37,000 bases of DNA from Firmicutes bacterium UBA2530 (GCA_002340985.1 DDNC01000008.1:10868-47867); one strand, 5' to 3'. Shown: positions 22,686-31,344, counted from the stretch's first letter. Numbers and translations: made by a program. Notes: a model not told the origin generated them from the letters alone.

Positions 22686-23192
22686 ATAAAAGAACTTCAA
22701 ATTAACGAACAGATTCGTGAAAAGGAAGTAAGAGTCATTGACTCTGATGGAAGTCAGTTAGGGGTAATAAGCACTAAGGATGCTTTAAAAATTGCCGAAG
22801 GTAAAAAGTTAGACTTGGTTAATGTGTCGCCAACTGCAGAACCACCGGTATGCAGAATTATGAACTATGGCAAGTATAAGTATGCCCTGGCTAAGAAGGA
22901 AAAAGAGTCTAAGAAAAAACAAAAAGTTATTACCGTAAAAGAAATCAGAATGACTCCAAATATTGAGGAGCATGACTTAGCCGTTAAGGCAAAAAATGCA
23001 AGCAAGTTCCTTGAGGACGGAGACAGAGTAAAGGTTGTTATTCGTTTCAGGGGAAGAGAGCTTGGTCACATGGATGCAGGTAGGGAAGTGCTGATGCAAT
23101 TTGCTGAATTGACATCGGAACATTCTGTTATAGATAAGCAGCCAGTAGTAGAGGGCAAGAACATGATTATGTTTTTGACTCCCAAAAAATAA
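22686..23192 (+). CDS. infC: translation initiation factor IF-3
   Basis: 168 residues. The N-terminal domain begins KELQINEQIREKEVRVID, the linker is the Lys-rich KKEKESKKKQK, and the C-terminal domain has VKEIRMTPNIEEHDL and FRGRELGHMDAGREVL, all typical of IF3. The start is AUA at 22686, eight bases after GGAGG. The in-frame stop TAA at 22680 excludes anything further upstream, and the first conventional in-frame start (TTG 22815) would remove the conserved N-terminus. Rare AUU/AUA/AUC starts on infC are the known basis of IF3 autoregulation, since IF3 rejects them. It heads the operon with L35 and L20. Confidence 0.93.
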   Translation: MKELQINEQIREKEVRVIDSDGSQLGVISTKDALKIAEGKKLDLVNVSPTAEPPVCRIMNYGKYKYALAKKEKESKKKQKVITVKEIRMTPNIEEHDLAVKAKNASKFLEDGDRVKVVIRFRGRELGHMDAGREVLMQFAELTSEHSVIDKQPVVEGKNMIMFLTPKK

Positions 23193-23210
23193 CTTTAAGG
23201 AGGAACTGTT

Positions 23211-23405
23211 ATGCCAAAATTAAAAACTAACAGATCAGCAGCAAAAAGATTTACTAAAACCGGAAGCGGTCAAATAAAAAGAGCAAAATCCGGAAAGAAT
23301 CACTTTACAGGAAAAAAAGCTTCTAAATCAATAAGAAACTTAAGAAAGAGCACAATGGTGTCAAGCGCCGACGCAGAAAGAATAGGCAAATTATTACCAT
23401 ACTAA
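23211..23405 (+). CDS. rpmI: 50S ribosomal protein L35
   Basis: 64 residues, very basic. MPKLKTNRSAAKRF, later KNHFTGKKASKSIRNLRK, is the L35 signature. The length is normal. AAGGAGGA ribosome-binding site, 18 bases after infC. Middle gene of the classic infC-rpmI-rplT operon. Confidence 0.97.
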   Translation: MPKLKTNRSAAKRFTKTGSGQIKRAKSGKNHFTGKKASKSIRNLRKSTMVSSADAERIGKLLPY

Positions 23406-23433
23406 TATGTAACATAATCAGGAGGAAAATTAA

Positions 23434-23784
23434 ATGGCAAGAGTAAAAAGGGCTGTAAATGCTAAGAAAAACCATAGAAAAGTATTGAAACTTGCTAAAG
23501 GATACTACGGAGCAAAGAGTAAATTATATAAAACAGCAAATCAGGCGGTTATGAAGTCTCTTTCATATGCTTATGTTGGAAGAAAGTTAAGAAAGAGAGA
23601 ATTCAGGCAGCTTTGGATAGCAAGAATTAACGCTGCAGCAAGACAAAATGGATTGTCATACAGCAAATTTATAAATCTGTTAAAGCAAAACAATATCGAA
23701 GTAAACAGAAAGATGCTTTCTGAAATGGCAATATATGATCCGGCAGGATTCACAAGCCTTGTAGAGCAAGTAAAAGTAAATTAA
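23434..23784 (+). CDS. rplT: 50S ribosomal protein L20
   Basis: 116 residues, basic. The start MARVKRAVNAKKNHRK, the middle LAKGYYGAKSKLYKTANQ and WIARINAAARQNGLSYS are all L20 signatures. L20 is an early assembly protein binding 23S rRNA and, in Firmicutes, the repressor of this operon through the leader RNA. CAGGAGGA ribosome-binding site; a terminator follows immediately. Confidence 0.97.
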   Translation: MARVKRAVNAKKNHRKVLKLAKGYYGAKSKLYKTANQAVMKSLSYAYVGRKLRKREFRQLWIARINAAARQNGLSYSKFINLLKQNNIEVNRKMLSEMAIYDPAGFTSLVEQVKVN

Positions 23785-23794
23785 GAGCCCTAAT

Positions 23795-23822
23795 AAGACT
23801 GTAAGTTATTGCAGTCTTTTAT
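23795..23822 (+). terminator. terminator of the infC-rpmI-rplT operon
   Basis: Ten-base arms AAGACTGTAA / TTGCAGTCTT (one G-U pair), GTTA loop, then TTATT. It lies 11 bases after the rplT stop. Confidence 0.85.
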
Positions 23823-23864
23823 TGTGCATAAATTAATGCGATTTGTGCACTCTTTAAATGTATG

Positions 23865-23970
23865 CCTCCCGCCATTTTTTCAATTGAAGGGAGAAAAAAT
23901 TGGTGGGAGGATCAACCGCAACGAGTTTCAGATTTGCATGAGCGGCAGCGAATAAGCAAATGTGTGAACG
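23865..23970. other. structured element upstream of the K+ transporter (candidate leader RNA or repeat)
   Basis: A 17-bp stem with one bulge: left arm CCTCCCGCCATTTTTTC (23865-23881), right arm 23893-23910, 11-base loop. It is followed by a second pairing ATTTGC (23932-23937) with GCAAAT (23956-23961), enclosing a GC-rich AGCGGCAGCG. It is distinctly different in composition from the flanks. It does not show the GGGGACC-type core I expect of c-di-AMP (ydaO) riboswitches, although that class often precedes K+ transporters. It could also be a copy of a dispersed intergenic repeat; no second copy is in this window. Confidence 0.5.
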
Positions 23971-23992
23971 AGACTGTGATAAGAGGAAAATT

Positions 23993-25348
23993 ATGAAATA
24001 TATTGAAAGAAAAATTAATGAAATCAAGAAAAATCCGTATCTTGTATTTTTCTTTGGCTTTGCAGCCATTATTTTAATAGGTGCAATACTGCTCAGTCTT
24101 CCGTTTGCGTCGCAGAACGGAGAGAGCATCGGTTTTATAAACGCTGTTTTTACGGCCGCGTCTTCAACATGTGTGACGGGACTTGTGGTGGTAAATACTG
24201 CAGCTTATTGGACTCTGTTCGGAAAAGTAGTAATAATGATGTTGATTCAAATAGGCGGACTGGGGGTAATGACCATGACGGCTATGATTTCATTTTTCAT
24301 AGGTAAAAGAATATCCCTTAAAACAAGGGTGTTTTTAATGGAAGAAAGAAATGTTGATGAGCTTCAGGGAGTTGTGAGGCTGACTAAGAATATACTCCTC
24401 TTTACATTTGGGGTAGAATTTGTCGGAGCCCTGCTTTTTTCAACTGTATTTATAAAAGACTACGGGGTCATAAAAGGAATTGGCTTCTCTTTATTCCATG
24501 CAGTATCATCCTTCTGCAATGCGGGATTTGACTTGGTGGGTGACAGCATGGTAAACTATGTAGACAATCCTATAATTACATTAGCTGTTTGCGGACTTGT
24601 AGTAACAGGAGGAATAGGTTATTTTGTATTCTGGGACATCTATGAAAGCAAAAATTTCCATATGCTTACTCTGCATTCAAAGATGGTAATAATAATGACT
24701 TCTGTTTTATTAATCGGAGGAGCGGTAATCATGTATTCCTTGGAGCATAATAATCCCGGGACGATGGGAGGACTGGATATGTCTGCAAAAATCAATGCAT
24801 CCATATTCCAGGCGGTGAACCCCAGGACAGCCGGGTACTACTCAGTGCCCCTTGAGAATCTAAGGATGGCTACGGTGGCTATAACGGTGGTGCTTATGTT
24901 TATAGGCGGATCTCCTGCATCCACTGCCGGTGGAATAAAGACAACAACATTTGCAGTGCTGGCTGTATCATTTTACAGTTTAGTAAAGGGTAAGAGAGAT
25001 TTTGAAGTTTTCGGAAGAAGAATATTACCTGAAACAACAATAAAGGCAGCTGCAATTCTGCTGATTTCTCTGCTTCTGGTGCTGGCTGTATCCATCATGC
25101 TTGCTATAACTGAGGAAGCGTCAGGATATGATTATCTTGATATCCTGTATGAAACAGTGTCCGCTTTTGCCACGGTGGGGCTGAGCAGAGGATTAACTCC
25201 GTTTTTGAGCAATGCTGGAAAGATAATTCTGTCAGTTGTTATGTTTATAGGAAGAGTTGGGCCCATGACTGTGGCATACGCATTTTTAAAGCAGAATAAA
25301 AATATAGGAAATTATACTTATCCTGAAGGAAAAATAATCATAGGATAG
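23993..25348 (+). CDS. Trk/Ktr-type potassium uptake membrane subunit
   Basis: TrkH/KtrB-family protein of 451 residues. The four pore loops with their selectivity glycines are visible: SSTCVTGL, SSFCNAGFDL, VNPRTAGYYS and VSAFATVGLS. Eight membrane segments surround them. The length fits KtrB-like rather than the longer TrkH. I chose ATG 23993, preceded by AGAGGA; the in-frame ATG at 23960 lies inside the structured leader. The following gene encodes the regulatory RCK subunit, so the pair makes a Na+- or H+-coupled K+ uptake channel controlled by nucleotides. Confidence 0.92.
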   Translation: MKYIERKINEIKKNPYLVFFFGFAAIILIGAILLSLPFASQNGESIGFINAVFTAASSTCVTGLVVVNTAAYWTLFGKVVIMMLIQIGGLGVMTMTAMISFFIGKRISLKTRVFLMEERNVDELQGVVRLTKNILLFTFGVEFVGALLFSTVFIKDYGVIKGIGFSLFHAVSSFCNAGFDLVGDSMVNYVDNPIITLAVCGLVVTGGIGYFVFWDIYESKNFHMLTLHSKMVIIMTSVLLIGGAVIMYSLEHNNPGTMGGLDMSAKINASIFQAVNPRTAGYYSVPLENLRMATVAITVVLMFIGGSPASTAGGIKTTTFAVLAVSFYSLVKGKRDFEVFGRRILPETTIKAAAILLISLLLVLAVSIMLAITEEASGYDYLDILYETVSAFATVGLSRGLTPFLSNAGKIILSVVMFIGRVGPMTVAYAFLKQNKNIGNYTYPEGKIIIG

Positions 25349-25358
25349 AGGAGGAAGT

Positions 25359-26009
25359 ATGAAGCAGATAATAGTAATAGGATGCGGGAGATTTGGTTCT
25401 TCTGCTGCAAAGACATTGACAAAGCTCGGGCATGATATAATGGTTGTGGATCAGAATGCTGATATTATAAAAGATATATCTGAATATGTAGCTCACGCTG
25501 TGCAAATGGATGCCATAGATGAAGCATCTTTCCGAACACTGGGACTGAGAAATTTTGACGTGGCAATAGTTGCCATAGGCTCTGATGTGCAGGCCTCAAT
25601 AATGGCCACACTGATTGCGAAGGAAGCCGGAGTGCCTATTGTTATTGCAAAGGCGGCAAATGAGACACATGGTAGAGTGCTCAGCAAAATAGGTGCTGAT
25701 AAGATAATATATCCCGAAAGAGATATGGGTATGCGTGTGGCATATGGACTTGTCACTCCAAATATATTGGATGTAATTGAATTTTCACCTGATTACAGTA
25801 TAATTGAGATTCTGGCTCTTGAAGAGTGGAAAGGAAAGACGTTGAGTGACCTCAACCTTTCAAGACAGCACGGGATGACGGTCATAGCCATAAAAACAGA
25901 TGACAATATCAACATTGTTCCCCCGTTTGATACGGTTATCAATGAGGATGACGTTGTTGTTATTCTTGGAAGCAATAAAAATCTTAAGGTAATAGCAGAT
26001 TTAAAATAA
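25359..26009 (+). CDS. Trk/Ktr potassium transporter regulatory RCK subunit
   Basis: 216 residues: an N-terminal RCK Rossmann domain with GCGRFG (8-13) and the ribose-binding Asp in MVVDQN, then a C-terminal RCK_C domain (about 135-215) that may bind cyclic di-AMP in Firmicutes (family knowledge). Only one RCK unit is present, as in KtrA, rather than the tandem pair of TrkA. GAGGAGG ribosome-binding site, ten bases after the membrane subunit. It forms the gating ring of the transporter. Confidence 0.92.
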   Translation: MKQIIVIGCGRFGSSAAKTLTKLGHDIMVVDQNADIIKDISEYVAHAVQMDAIDEASFRTLGLRNFDVAIVAIGSDVQASIMATLIAKEAGVPIVIAKAANETHGRVLSKIGADKIIYPERDMGMRVAYGLVTPNILDVIEFSPDYSIIEILALEEWKGKTLSDLNLSRQHGMTVIAIKTDDNINIVPPFDTVINEDDVVVILGSNKNLKVIADLK

Positions 26010-26031
26010 TCCTTATAATGAGAGTGTTGTT

Positions 26032-26820
26032 ATGGAAATAATCAAAAGCAAGACAAACAGCAAAATTAAATATATTCGTTCATTGAATACCAAAAAATGC
26101 AGAGATGAAGAAAATGCATTTGTTGTCGAAGGAATAAAATTTGTGGATGAATCAATAAAGGAAAATGCAGATTTGATACTCCTTCTTTTCAGCGAAAGCT
26201 CACTGCAAAAAAGCGATGTCGCAAGTTTGTACAACAGTTTAATTGAGAATGGAACAGAAGCCGTGATATGTCAGGACGATGTGTTTGACAGTGCGGCTGA
26301 TACTGTAAATGCTCAGGGAGTACTGGCTGTGGTAAAAAAGAGGAGATTTTCTCATGCTGCAGAAAACCATAAATTTGCAATAATGTGTGACCGCATTCAG
26401 GACCCCGGCAATCTTGGGACAATTATAAGGACTGCTGATGCATTCGGGCCGGCTGTAATCATATTGAATAAGGGCTGTGCTGATGTATATAATCCAAAGG
26501 TTGTCAGAGCTTCTGCGGGAGCCATATTCAGAGCAGACTTTATATATTCCGATTCTGATGAAAGGATGCTGGAAGAGCTGAAAAATACAGGCTTTAAGAT
26601 TATTTCAACCGTTGTGGAATCTGATTATACATTTGAGGATATGGAGAAATCTGAAAAAATATGCGTGGTAATCGGCAACGAAGGGCAGGGTGTTTCCCGG
26701 GAAATAGGAGATAACTCCCACATGAAGATAACCATAAAAATGCCCGGCAGGGCCGAGTCGCTGAATGCGTCCATTGCTGCCGGAATAAGTATTTATGAAA
26801 TGAGAAAAAAGTTGTTGTAA
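26032..26820 (+). CDS. SpoU/TrmH-family RNA 2'-O-methyltransferase
   Basis: 262 residues. N-terminal substrate-binding domain starting with SKTNSKIKYIRSL, then a SPOUT domain with the three motifs: DRIQDPGNLGTIIRTADAFG (motif 1), CVVIGNEGQGVS (motif 2) and IKMPGRAESLNASIAAGI (motif 3, SAM knot). It probably methylates a ribose in 23S rRNA or tRNA; the exact site is unknown. It lies just upstream of pheST, as ysgA does in Bacillus. The pheST promoter -35 overlaps its stop codon. Confidence 0.9.
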   Translation: MEIIKSKTNSKIKYIRSLNTKKCRDEENAFVVEGIKFVDESIKENADLILLLFSESSLQKSDVASLYNSLIENGTEAVICQDDVFDSAADTVNAQGVLAVVKKRRFSHAAENHKFAIMCDRIQDPGNLGTIIRTADAFGPAVIILNKGCADVYNPKVVRASAGAIFRADFIYSDSDERMLEELKNTGFKIISTVVESDYTFEDMEKSEKICVVIGNEGQGVSREIGDNSHMKITIKMPGRAESLNASIAAGISIYEMRKKLL

Positions 26821-26843
26821 TAAAAAGAACATTTTGATATAAT
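26815..26843 (+). promoter_or_regulatory. promoter of the T-box-pheST operon
   Basis: TTGTAA (26815-26820), 17-base spacer, TATAAT (26838-26843) with an extended -10 TGA just before it. Confidence 0.75.
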
Positions 26844-26849
26844 TTAGCC

Positions 26850-27127
26850 ATTAATGATTAAGTGGAATTATCCATGTTAAATGAATATTAAGCAATGAAA
26901 AAGTACAGTAGGTATGAGATAGTGTTTTCCAGAGAAAAATCATCACGGCTGAAAATGATTTTAAACATTTATACCGAATCTTCGCTTTGGAGCTTGCAGG
27001 GTGAAAACAAGTAGTCCTGCATGGTTTATACCATTAAAAATAAACGAGACTTCCGGAAACGGAAGTGAACAAGAGTGGTACCGCGGACTCCGCCTCTTAC
27101 TATATATAAGAGGCGGAGTTTATATTA
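26850..27127 (+). ncRNA. T-box riboswitch, phenylalanine type
   Basis: The T-box sequence AACAAGAGTGGTACCGCG (27068-27085) is unmistakable. A terminator follows: 13-base arms ACTCCGCCTCTTA / TAAGAGGCGGAGT, then TTTATATTATTT (27087-27127). Stem I is upstream, with the specifier region reading GAATC-TTC-GCTTTGGAG, giving a UUC codon (26981-26983) for Phe. This matches the pheST genes directly downstream: uncharged tRNA-Phe should promote antitermination. Confidence 0.95.
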
Positions 27128-27143
27128 TTTATAAGGAGTATTT

Positions 27144-28166
27144 ATGAAAGAGCAGCTGTTAAAATTAAAAGAAGAAGCGTTGAATCAGCTGAAGGAATGC
27201 AGCGGCAACGCGGATATTGAAAAGATAAGAGTTCAATATTTGGGTAAAAAGGGAGAGCTCACATTGATATTGAGATCAATGGGCTCACTGTCAGAAGAAG
27301 AAAGGCCTGAAATGGGTAAACTGGCAAATGAAGTTCGTGCCGTGATTGAGGAAGAGATAAAGGCAATAAAGGAAGAGATTACAGCAAAAGAAAATCAGAA
27401 AAATGCCAAATCTGAAATTATTGACATAACCATGCCAGGCAGAATTCCTGAAATTGGGAGAAGACATCCGCTTATACAGGTGAAGGAAGAGTTGGAAAGC
27501 GTGTTTATGCGAATGGGCTACGACGTGGTCAGCGGTCCTGAAATTGATACGGTGGGCAACAATTTCGATGACCTGAATGCACCCTACGACCATCCGTCAA
27601 GAGACCGTTCCGATACATTCTATGTTTCGGATGATCTGGTGCTCAGAACACAGACATCACCTATGCAAATCAGGGTAATGAAGGAAGGAAAGCTTCCCAT
27701 AAGAATGGTATCCACAGGAAGGACCTTCAGATTTGACGACGTTGACGACACGCACTCACCTATGTTCCACCAGATGGAGTGTCTTGTTGTAGATAAGGGA
27801 GTTACGCTGGCAAATCTTAAGGATTCCATAGACCAATTTGTTAAGGAGTTGTTCGGAAGCAACATGAAAACAAGGTTCAGACCTCATAACTTCCCGTTTA
27901 CGGAGCCAAGTGCGGAGGTTGATGTTTCCTGTCACGCATGTATGGGTGAGGGATGTCCTACCTGCCACGGAACAGGATGGAGCATGGAGCTTTTAGGCTG
28001 CGGCATGGTTCATCCCAACGTATTGAGAAACTGCGGCATTGACCCTGAGATTTATTCGGGCTATGCCTTCGGTATGGGTATAGACAGAGTTACAATGGTT
28101 AAGTATGGTATTCCTAATATCAGGCTGTTGTTTGAAAATGATGTCAGATTCTTGAAACAATTTTAG
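27144..28166 (+). CDS. pheS: phenylalanyl-tRNA synthetase alpha subunit
   Basis: 340 residues: an N-terminal coiled-coil tRNA arm (about 1-90) and the class II catalytic core. Motif 2 region RMVSTGRTFRFDDVDDTHSPMFHQMEC and motif 3 GYAFGMGIDRVTMVKYGIPNIR are clear. PFTEPSAEVDVSCHACMGEGC shows the Cys-rich insertion common in Firmicutes. It charges tRNA-Phe together with PheT. Start by AAGGAG ribosome-binding site, 17 bases after the T-box terminator. Regulated by the T-box. Confidence 0.97.
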   Translation: MKEQLLKLKEEALNQLKECSGNADIEKIRVQYLGKKGELTLILRSMGSLSEEERPEMGKLANEVRAVIEEEIKAIKEEITAKENQKNAKSEIIDITMPGRIPEIGRRHPLIQVKEELESVFMRMGYDVVSGPEIDTVGNNFDDLNAPYDHPSRDRSDTFYVSDDLVLRTQTSPMQIRVMKEGKLPIRMVSTGRTFRFDDVDDTHSPMFHQMECLVVDKGVTLANLKDSIDQFVKELFGSNMKTRFRPHNFPFTEPSAEVDVSCHACMGEGCPTCHGTGWSMELLGCGMVHPNVLRNCGIDPEIYSGYAFGMGIDRVTMVKYGIPNIRLLFENDVRFLKQF

Positions 28167-28175
28167 GAGGTTGAA

Positions 28176-30569
28176 ATGTTAGTACCTATTAAATGGATGA
28201 AACAATATGTTGAAATTAATACGGATGATAAAACATTGTCCGATAAACTGACGCTTACCGGATCTCACGTGGATGCGGTAATCGACTATACGAAGGAAGT
28301 AGTAAATGTTGTAACGGGAAAAATTGTTGAGCTCACAGGCCATCCAAATGCCGACAAGCTGGTGGTAACTCAGGTTGACATAAATAAGGGAGAGAATGTT
28401 CAGATAATTACCGGAGCAAAGAATGTCAAGGAGGGAGATATTGTTCCCGTATGCCTTGAGGGAGCAGTGCTGCCAAACGGACTTAAAATCAAAAAAACAA
28501 ACTTCAGAGGGCTGCCTTCATACGGAATGATGTGCTCTTATGAGGAACTGGGCTTTGATGATAAGGTTATTCCGAAGGAAGCAAGAGACGGAATAGCAAT
28601 TCTTCCTGCAAACACTGAGATAGGAAAGGATATCAAGGAAATACTTGAGCTTGACGGAAGCGCACTTGAGGTTGAGGTTACCTTCAACAGGCCTGACTGC
28701 CTGAACATTGTGGGAATGGCACGAGAAACAGCTGCAACTCTGGGAACAAAATTCAAATTCCCTGAAATAGTCATTGAAAGGGAAGAGGGAAAAATAAGCG
28801 AATACCTCAATGCCGTGGAAATAGAGGATGAAAGTTTGTGCTCACGTTTCTATGCGAAGGTAATAAAGGACGTTAAAATAGGACCGTCACCTCTCTGGAT
28901 GCAGAGAACGTTGATGGATGCGGGTATGAGGCCTATAAACAACATAGTTGACGTTACAAATTTCGTAATGCTTGAGCTTGGTCAGCCTCTTCATGCATAC
29001 AGCCTGAATGCTCTTGAAGGAAGAAAGCTGGTGGCAAGAAGAGCCAAGAAGGATGAAAAGATAGTTACTCTTGACCAGAATGAAAGAAAATTGGATGAAA
29101 ATATGCTTGTGATTGCAGATGCCGAAAAGCCTGCATGTATAGCAGGAGTAATGGGAGGATATCATTCTGAAATCGGTGACGATACAGAAATAATGGTTCT
29201 TGAAAGTGCAAACTTCAGTCCTAAATCTGTAAGAGAAACATCAAGAAAACTAGGACTTCGTTCCGAAGCATCCGCAAGAAACGAAAAGCCCATGGGTTAC
29301 GTAATGGTTGAGCTTGCGGCGAAAAGAGCGTGCCAGCTTATTGAAATGATTGGTGCCGGTACGGTTGTGGGCGGATATCTGGAAGCAGGAAAGAGCGAGT
29401 ATATTCCTCCTGTAGTAACACTAAGACCGCACCGTGTAAAATGGCTACTGGGAGTTGACATTCCTGTAGATGATATGCTTTGCTACCTGAATACTCTCGA
29501 AATAGAGTCAACATTTGACGGAGAAAAAATAATAAGCAAAATACCATACTTCAGAACTGATATTGAGCAGGAAGCTGATTTAATAGAAGAGATCGGAAGA
29601 ATTTACGGATTTGAAAATATAGCTTCTGAATCATTGAGAGGAAGCACAAGAGTTGGCAGAAAGTCCGACATACGAATGCTTGAGGACGGCATCAAAAACA
29701 TGCTTAGCGGTATGGGACTTTACGAAATAACAACATATTCATTCATAAGTCCGAAGACATATGACAATATAAATGCTGCTCCGGATAGCCCGCTGAGAAA
29801 TTATGTGCGTATTCTTAACCCATTAGGAGAGGATTTCAGCTCCATGAGAACAACTCTAATTTCAAACATGATGGAGGTTGTGCAGAGAAACTCAAACAGA
29901 GGCGTGGACAATGCTGGAATCTATGAGATAGGAAATACATTTGCTCCGAAAGAGCAGCCTGTTGTTCAGGAGCCTGTGGAAAAATTGAAGCTGTGCGTGG
30001 GAATGTACGGAAAATATGATTTCTATGATCTGAAGGGTATTATGGAAGCGATGTTTTCAAGACTGGGAATAAAAGCAAATCTAAAGCCTGTTGCAGATAA
30101 CCCCACTTTCCACCCGGGAAGAACGGCGGCCGTATATGTAAATGATGAATGCATAGGTATATATGGTGAAGCAAGCAGAGAAACTCTTGAAAATTATGGA
30201 TTGGACCACAAGGTTTACATTGCCGAAATAGATGTTGAAAAGCTGTTGGAATACAAGAATACAGATTGGAAATATAAAGCCCTGCCTAAATATCCTGCAA
30301 TGGTGAGGGATATTGCGGTGATAGTGAAGGATGAAGTATTGGTTGGAGATATGATTTCAGCTATTGAGTCAATAAACTCACAATTGATAGAAGATGTTAA
30401 GCTGTTTGATGTCTATAAGGGGGAGCATATTGAAGAGGGCTACAAGAGCTGCGCTTTCTCTGTTACTTACAGAAATAAGGAAAGAACTCTAAAAGATAAA
30501 GAAGTGGAAAAAATTTACGAAGGTATCCTGAAGGAATTTGAAACTAAATTTGAAGCTAAATTGAGATAA
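28176..30569 (+). CDS. pheT: phenylalanyl-tRNA synthetase beta subunit
   Basis: 797 residues, normal for the family. Order: an N-terminal block MLVPIKWMKQYVEI, an EMAP-like tRNA-binding domain (about 40-150) with HPNADKLVVTQVDI, the B3/B4 editing domain, B5, the pseudo-catalytic core with the EIGRIYGFENI block, and a C-terminal ferredoxin-fold anticodon-binding domain (KYPAMVRDIAVIVKDEV onward). One conserved block reads RSEASARNEKPMGY where most PheT proteins have R-F-E-K-G. It starts nine bases after pheS with AGGAGG and is followed by a strong terminator. Confidence 0.96.
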   Translation: MLVPIKWMKQYVEINTDDKTLSDKLTLTGSHVDAVIDYTKEVVNVVTGKIVELTGHPNADKLVVTQVDINKGENVQIITGAKNVKEGDIVPVCLEGAVLPNGLKIKKTNFRGLPSYGMMCSYEELGFDDKVIPKEARDGIAILPANTEIGKDIKEILELDGSALEVEVTFNRPDCLNIVGMARETAATLGTKFKFPEIVIEREEGKISEYLNAVEIEDESLCSRFYAKVIKDVKIGPSPLWMQRTLMDAGMRPINNIVDVTNFVMLELGQPLHAYSLNALEGRKLVARRAKKDEKIVTLDQNERKLDENMLVIADAEKPACIAGVMGGYHSEIGDDTEIMVLESANFSPKSVRETSRKLGLRSEASARNEKPMGYVMVELAAKRACQLIEMIGAGTVVGGYLEAGKSEYIPPVVTLRPHRVKWLLGVDIPVDDMLCYLNTLEIESTFDGEKIISKIPYFRTDIEQEADLIEEIGRIYGFENIASESLRGSTRVGRKSDIRMLEDGIKNMLSGMGLYEITTYSFISPKTYDNINAAPDSPLRNYVRILNPLGEDFSSMRTTLISNMMEVVQRNSNRGVDNAGIYEIGNTFAPKEQPVVQEPVEKLKLCVGMYGKYDFYDLKGIMEAMFSRLGIKANLKPVADNPTFHPGRTAAVYVNDECIGIYGEASRETLENYGLDHKVYIAEIDVEKLLEYKNTDWKYKALPKYPAMVRDIAVIVKDEVLVGDMISAIESINSQLIEDVKLFDVYKGEHIEEGYKSCAFSVTYRNKERTLKDKEVEKIYEGILKEFETKFEAKLR

Positions 30570-30571
30570 TT

Positions 30572-30614
30572 AAAAAACAGATTTTTCCGTCTAGGCAGAA
30601 AAATCTGTTTTTTT
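30572..30614. terminator. bidirectional terminator between pheT and lgt
   Basis: Arms AAAAAACAGATTTTTC / GAAAAATCTGTTTTTT, perfect, with a ten-base loop; A- and T-rich ends serve both convergent operons. Confidence 0.9.
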
Positions 30615-31344
30615 ACGTTTTTTTTCTTTTCAAGAGCATCCATATCGCGATTCCTGCTATGGCAGAGCCAAGGCTCACAAGCTGTGCGATTCGCATTCCG
30701 AAAAACATCAGGCTGTCTGTTCTCAGCCCTTCAATGAAGAACCTTCCTGCAGAATATAATATGAGGTAAAGTGCCAGAACCTGACCGTCTGTTGTTTTTT
30801 TATTTTTTCTGAACCATGTGAGAAAAATAAATATGCATAAGGTTATAATTGATTCGTACAGAAATGTAGGATGAACCTTCTGGCCATCCACCACAATTCC
30901 CCACGGTAAGTCGGTGGGGCCGCCGTGAGCTTCCTGATTTATGAAATTTCCCCATCTTCCGATAGACTGCCCCAATGCCACGCTTGGCATCAGAATATCT
31001 AAAAGCAGCAGAGGATTGATCTTTCTTCTTTTGCAGAATAATACGCTGACTATGATTCCTGCAATCAGAGCTCCATGTATGGCTAAGCCACCGTTTCTTA
31101 TGTTGATTATCTCAGATATATTCTGGCTGTAATAATCCCAGGAAAATATTACATAATATATTCTCGCTCCCACTATTGCGGCGGGAATTGCCATAAGAAG
31201 AAAATCGAGTAGATTATCCTCCTTGAATCCTATCCGCCTGCACTCCTTCAGTGCAAAGAACACTCCTAACAACACTCCCAGCGATATTAACACGCCGTAC
31301 CACATTATTTCTACTCCAAAAACTTTAAATGCCACTGGATTCAT
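30613..31344 (-). CDS. lgt: prolipoprotein diacylglyceryl transferase
   Basis: 243 residues, multi-pass membrane enzyme that transfers diacylglycerol from phosphatidylglycerol to the lipobox Cys of prolipoproteins. The Lgt signature GRWGNFINQEAHGG is present, with the catalytic-type His in IHGALIAG and the WYGVLISLG start. I chose ATG 31344 because GGGAGGT lies just upstream; an ATG at 31359 is possible. It would process the binding lipoprotein at 16080-17729, among others. Single-gene unit with its own promoter. Confidence 0.95.
   Translation of the reverse strand: MNPVAFKVFGVEIMWYGVLISLGVLLGVFFALKECRRIGFKEDNLLDFLLMAIPAAIVGARIYYVIFSWDYYSQNISEIINIRNGGLAIHGALIAGIIVSVLFCKRRKINPLLLLDILMPSVALGQSIGRWGNFINQEAHGGPTDLPWGIVVDGQKVHPTFLYESIITLCIFIFLTWFRKNKKTTDGQVLALYLILYSAGRFFIEGLRTDSLMFFGMRIAQLVSLGSAIAGIAIWMLLKRKKT

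Noticed and set aside
22815..23192. infC starting at TTG 22815
   Set aside because: It would remove the conserved IF3 N-terminal domain start and has no ribosome-binding site; AUA 22686 fits both.
23830..23992. c-di-AMP (ydaO-type) riboswitch before the K+ transporter
   Set aside because: The position is right, but I cannot find the GGGGACC-like core or the other conserved segments expected of this class; kept as an unassigned element.
23854..24129. Minus-strand open frame of 91 codons over the start of the K+ transporter gene
   Set aside because: It overlaps trkH and the structured element, has no ribosome-binding site and is explained by the hairpin and the antisense of a real gene.
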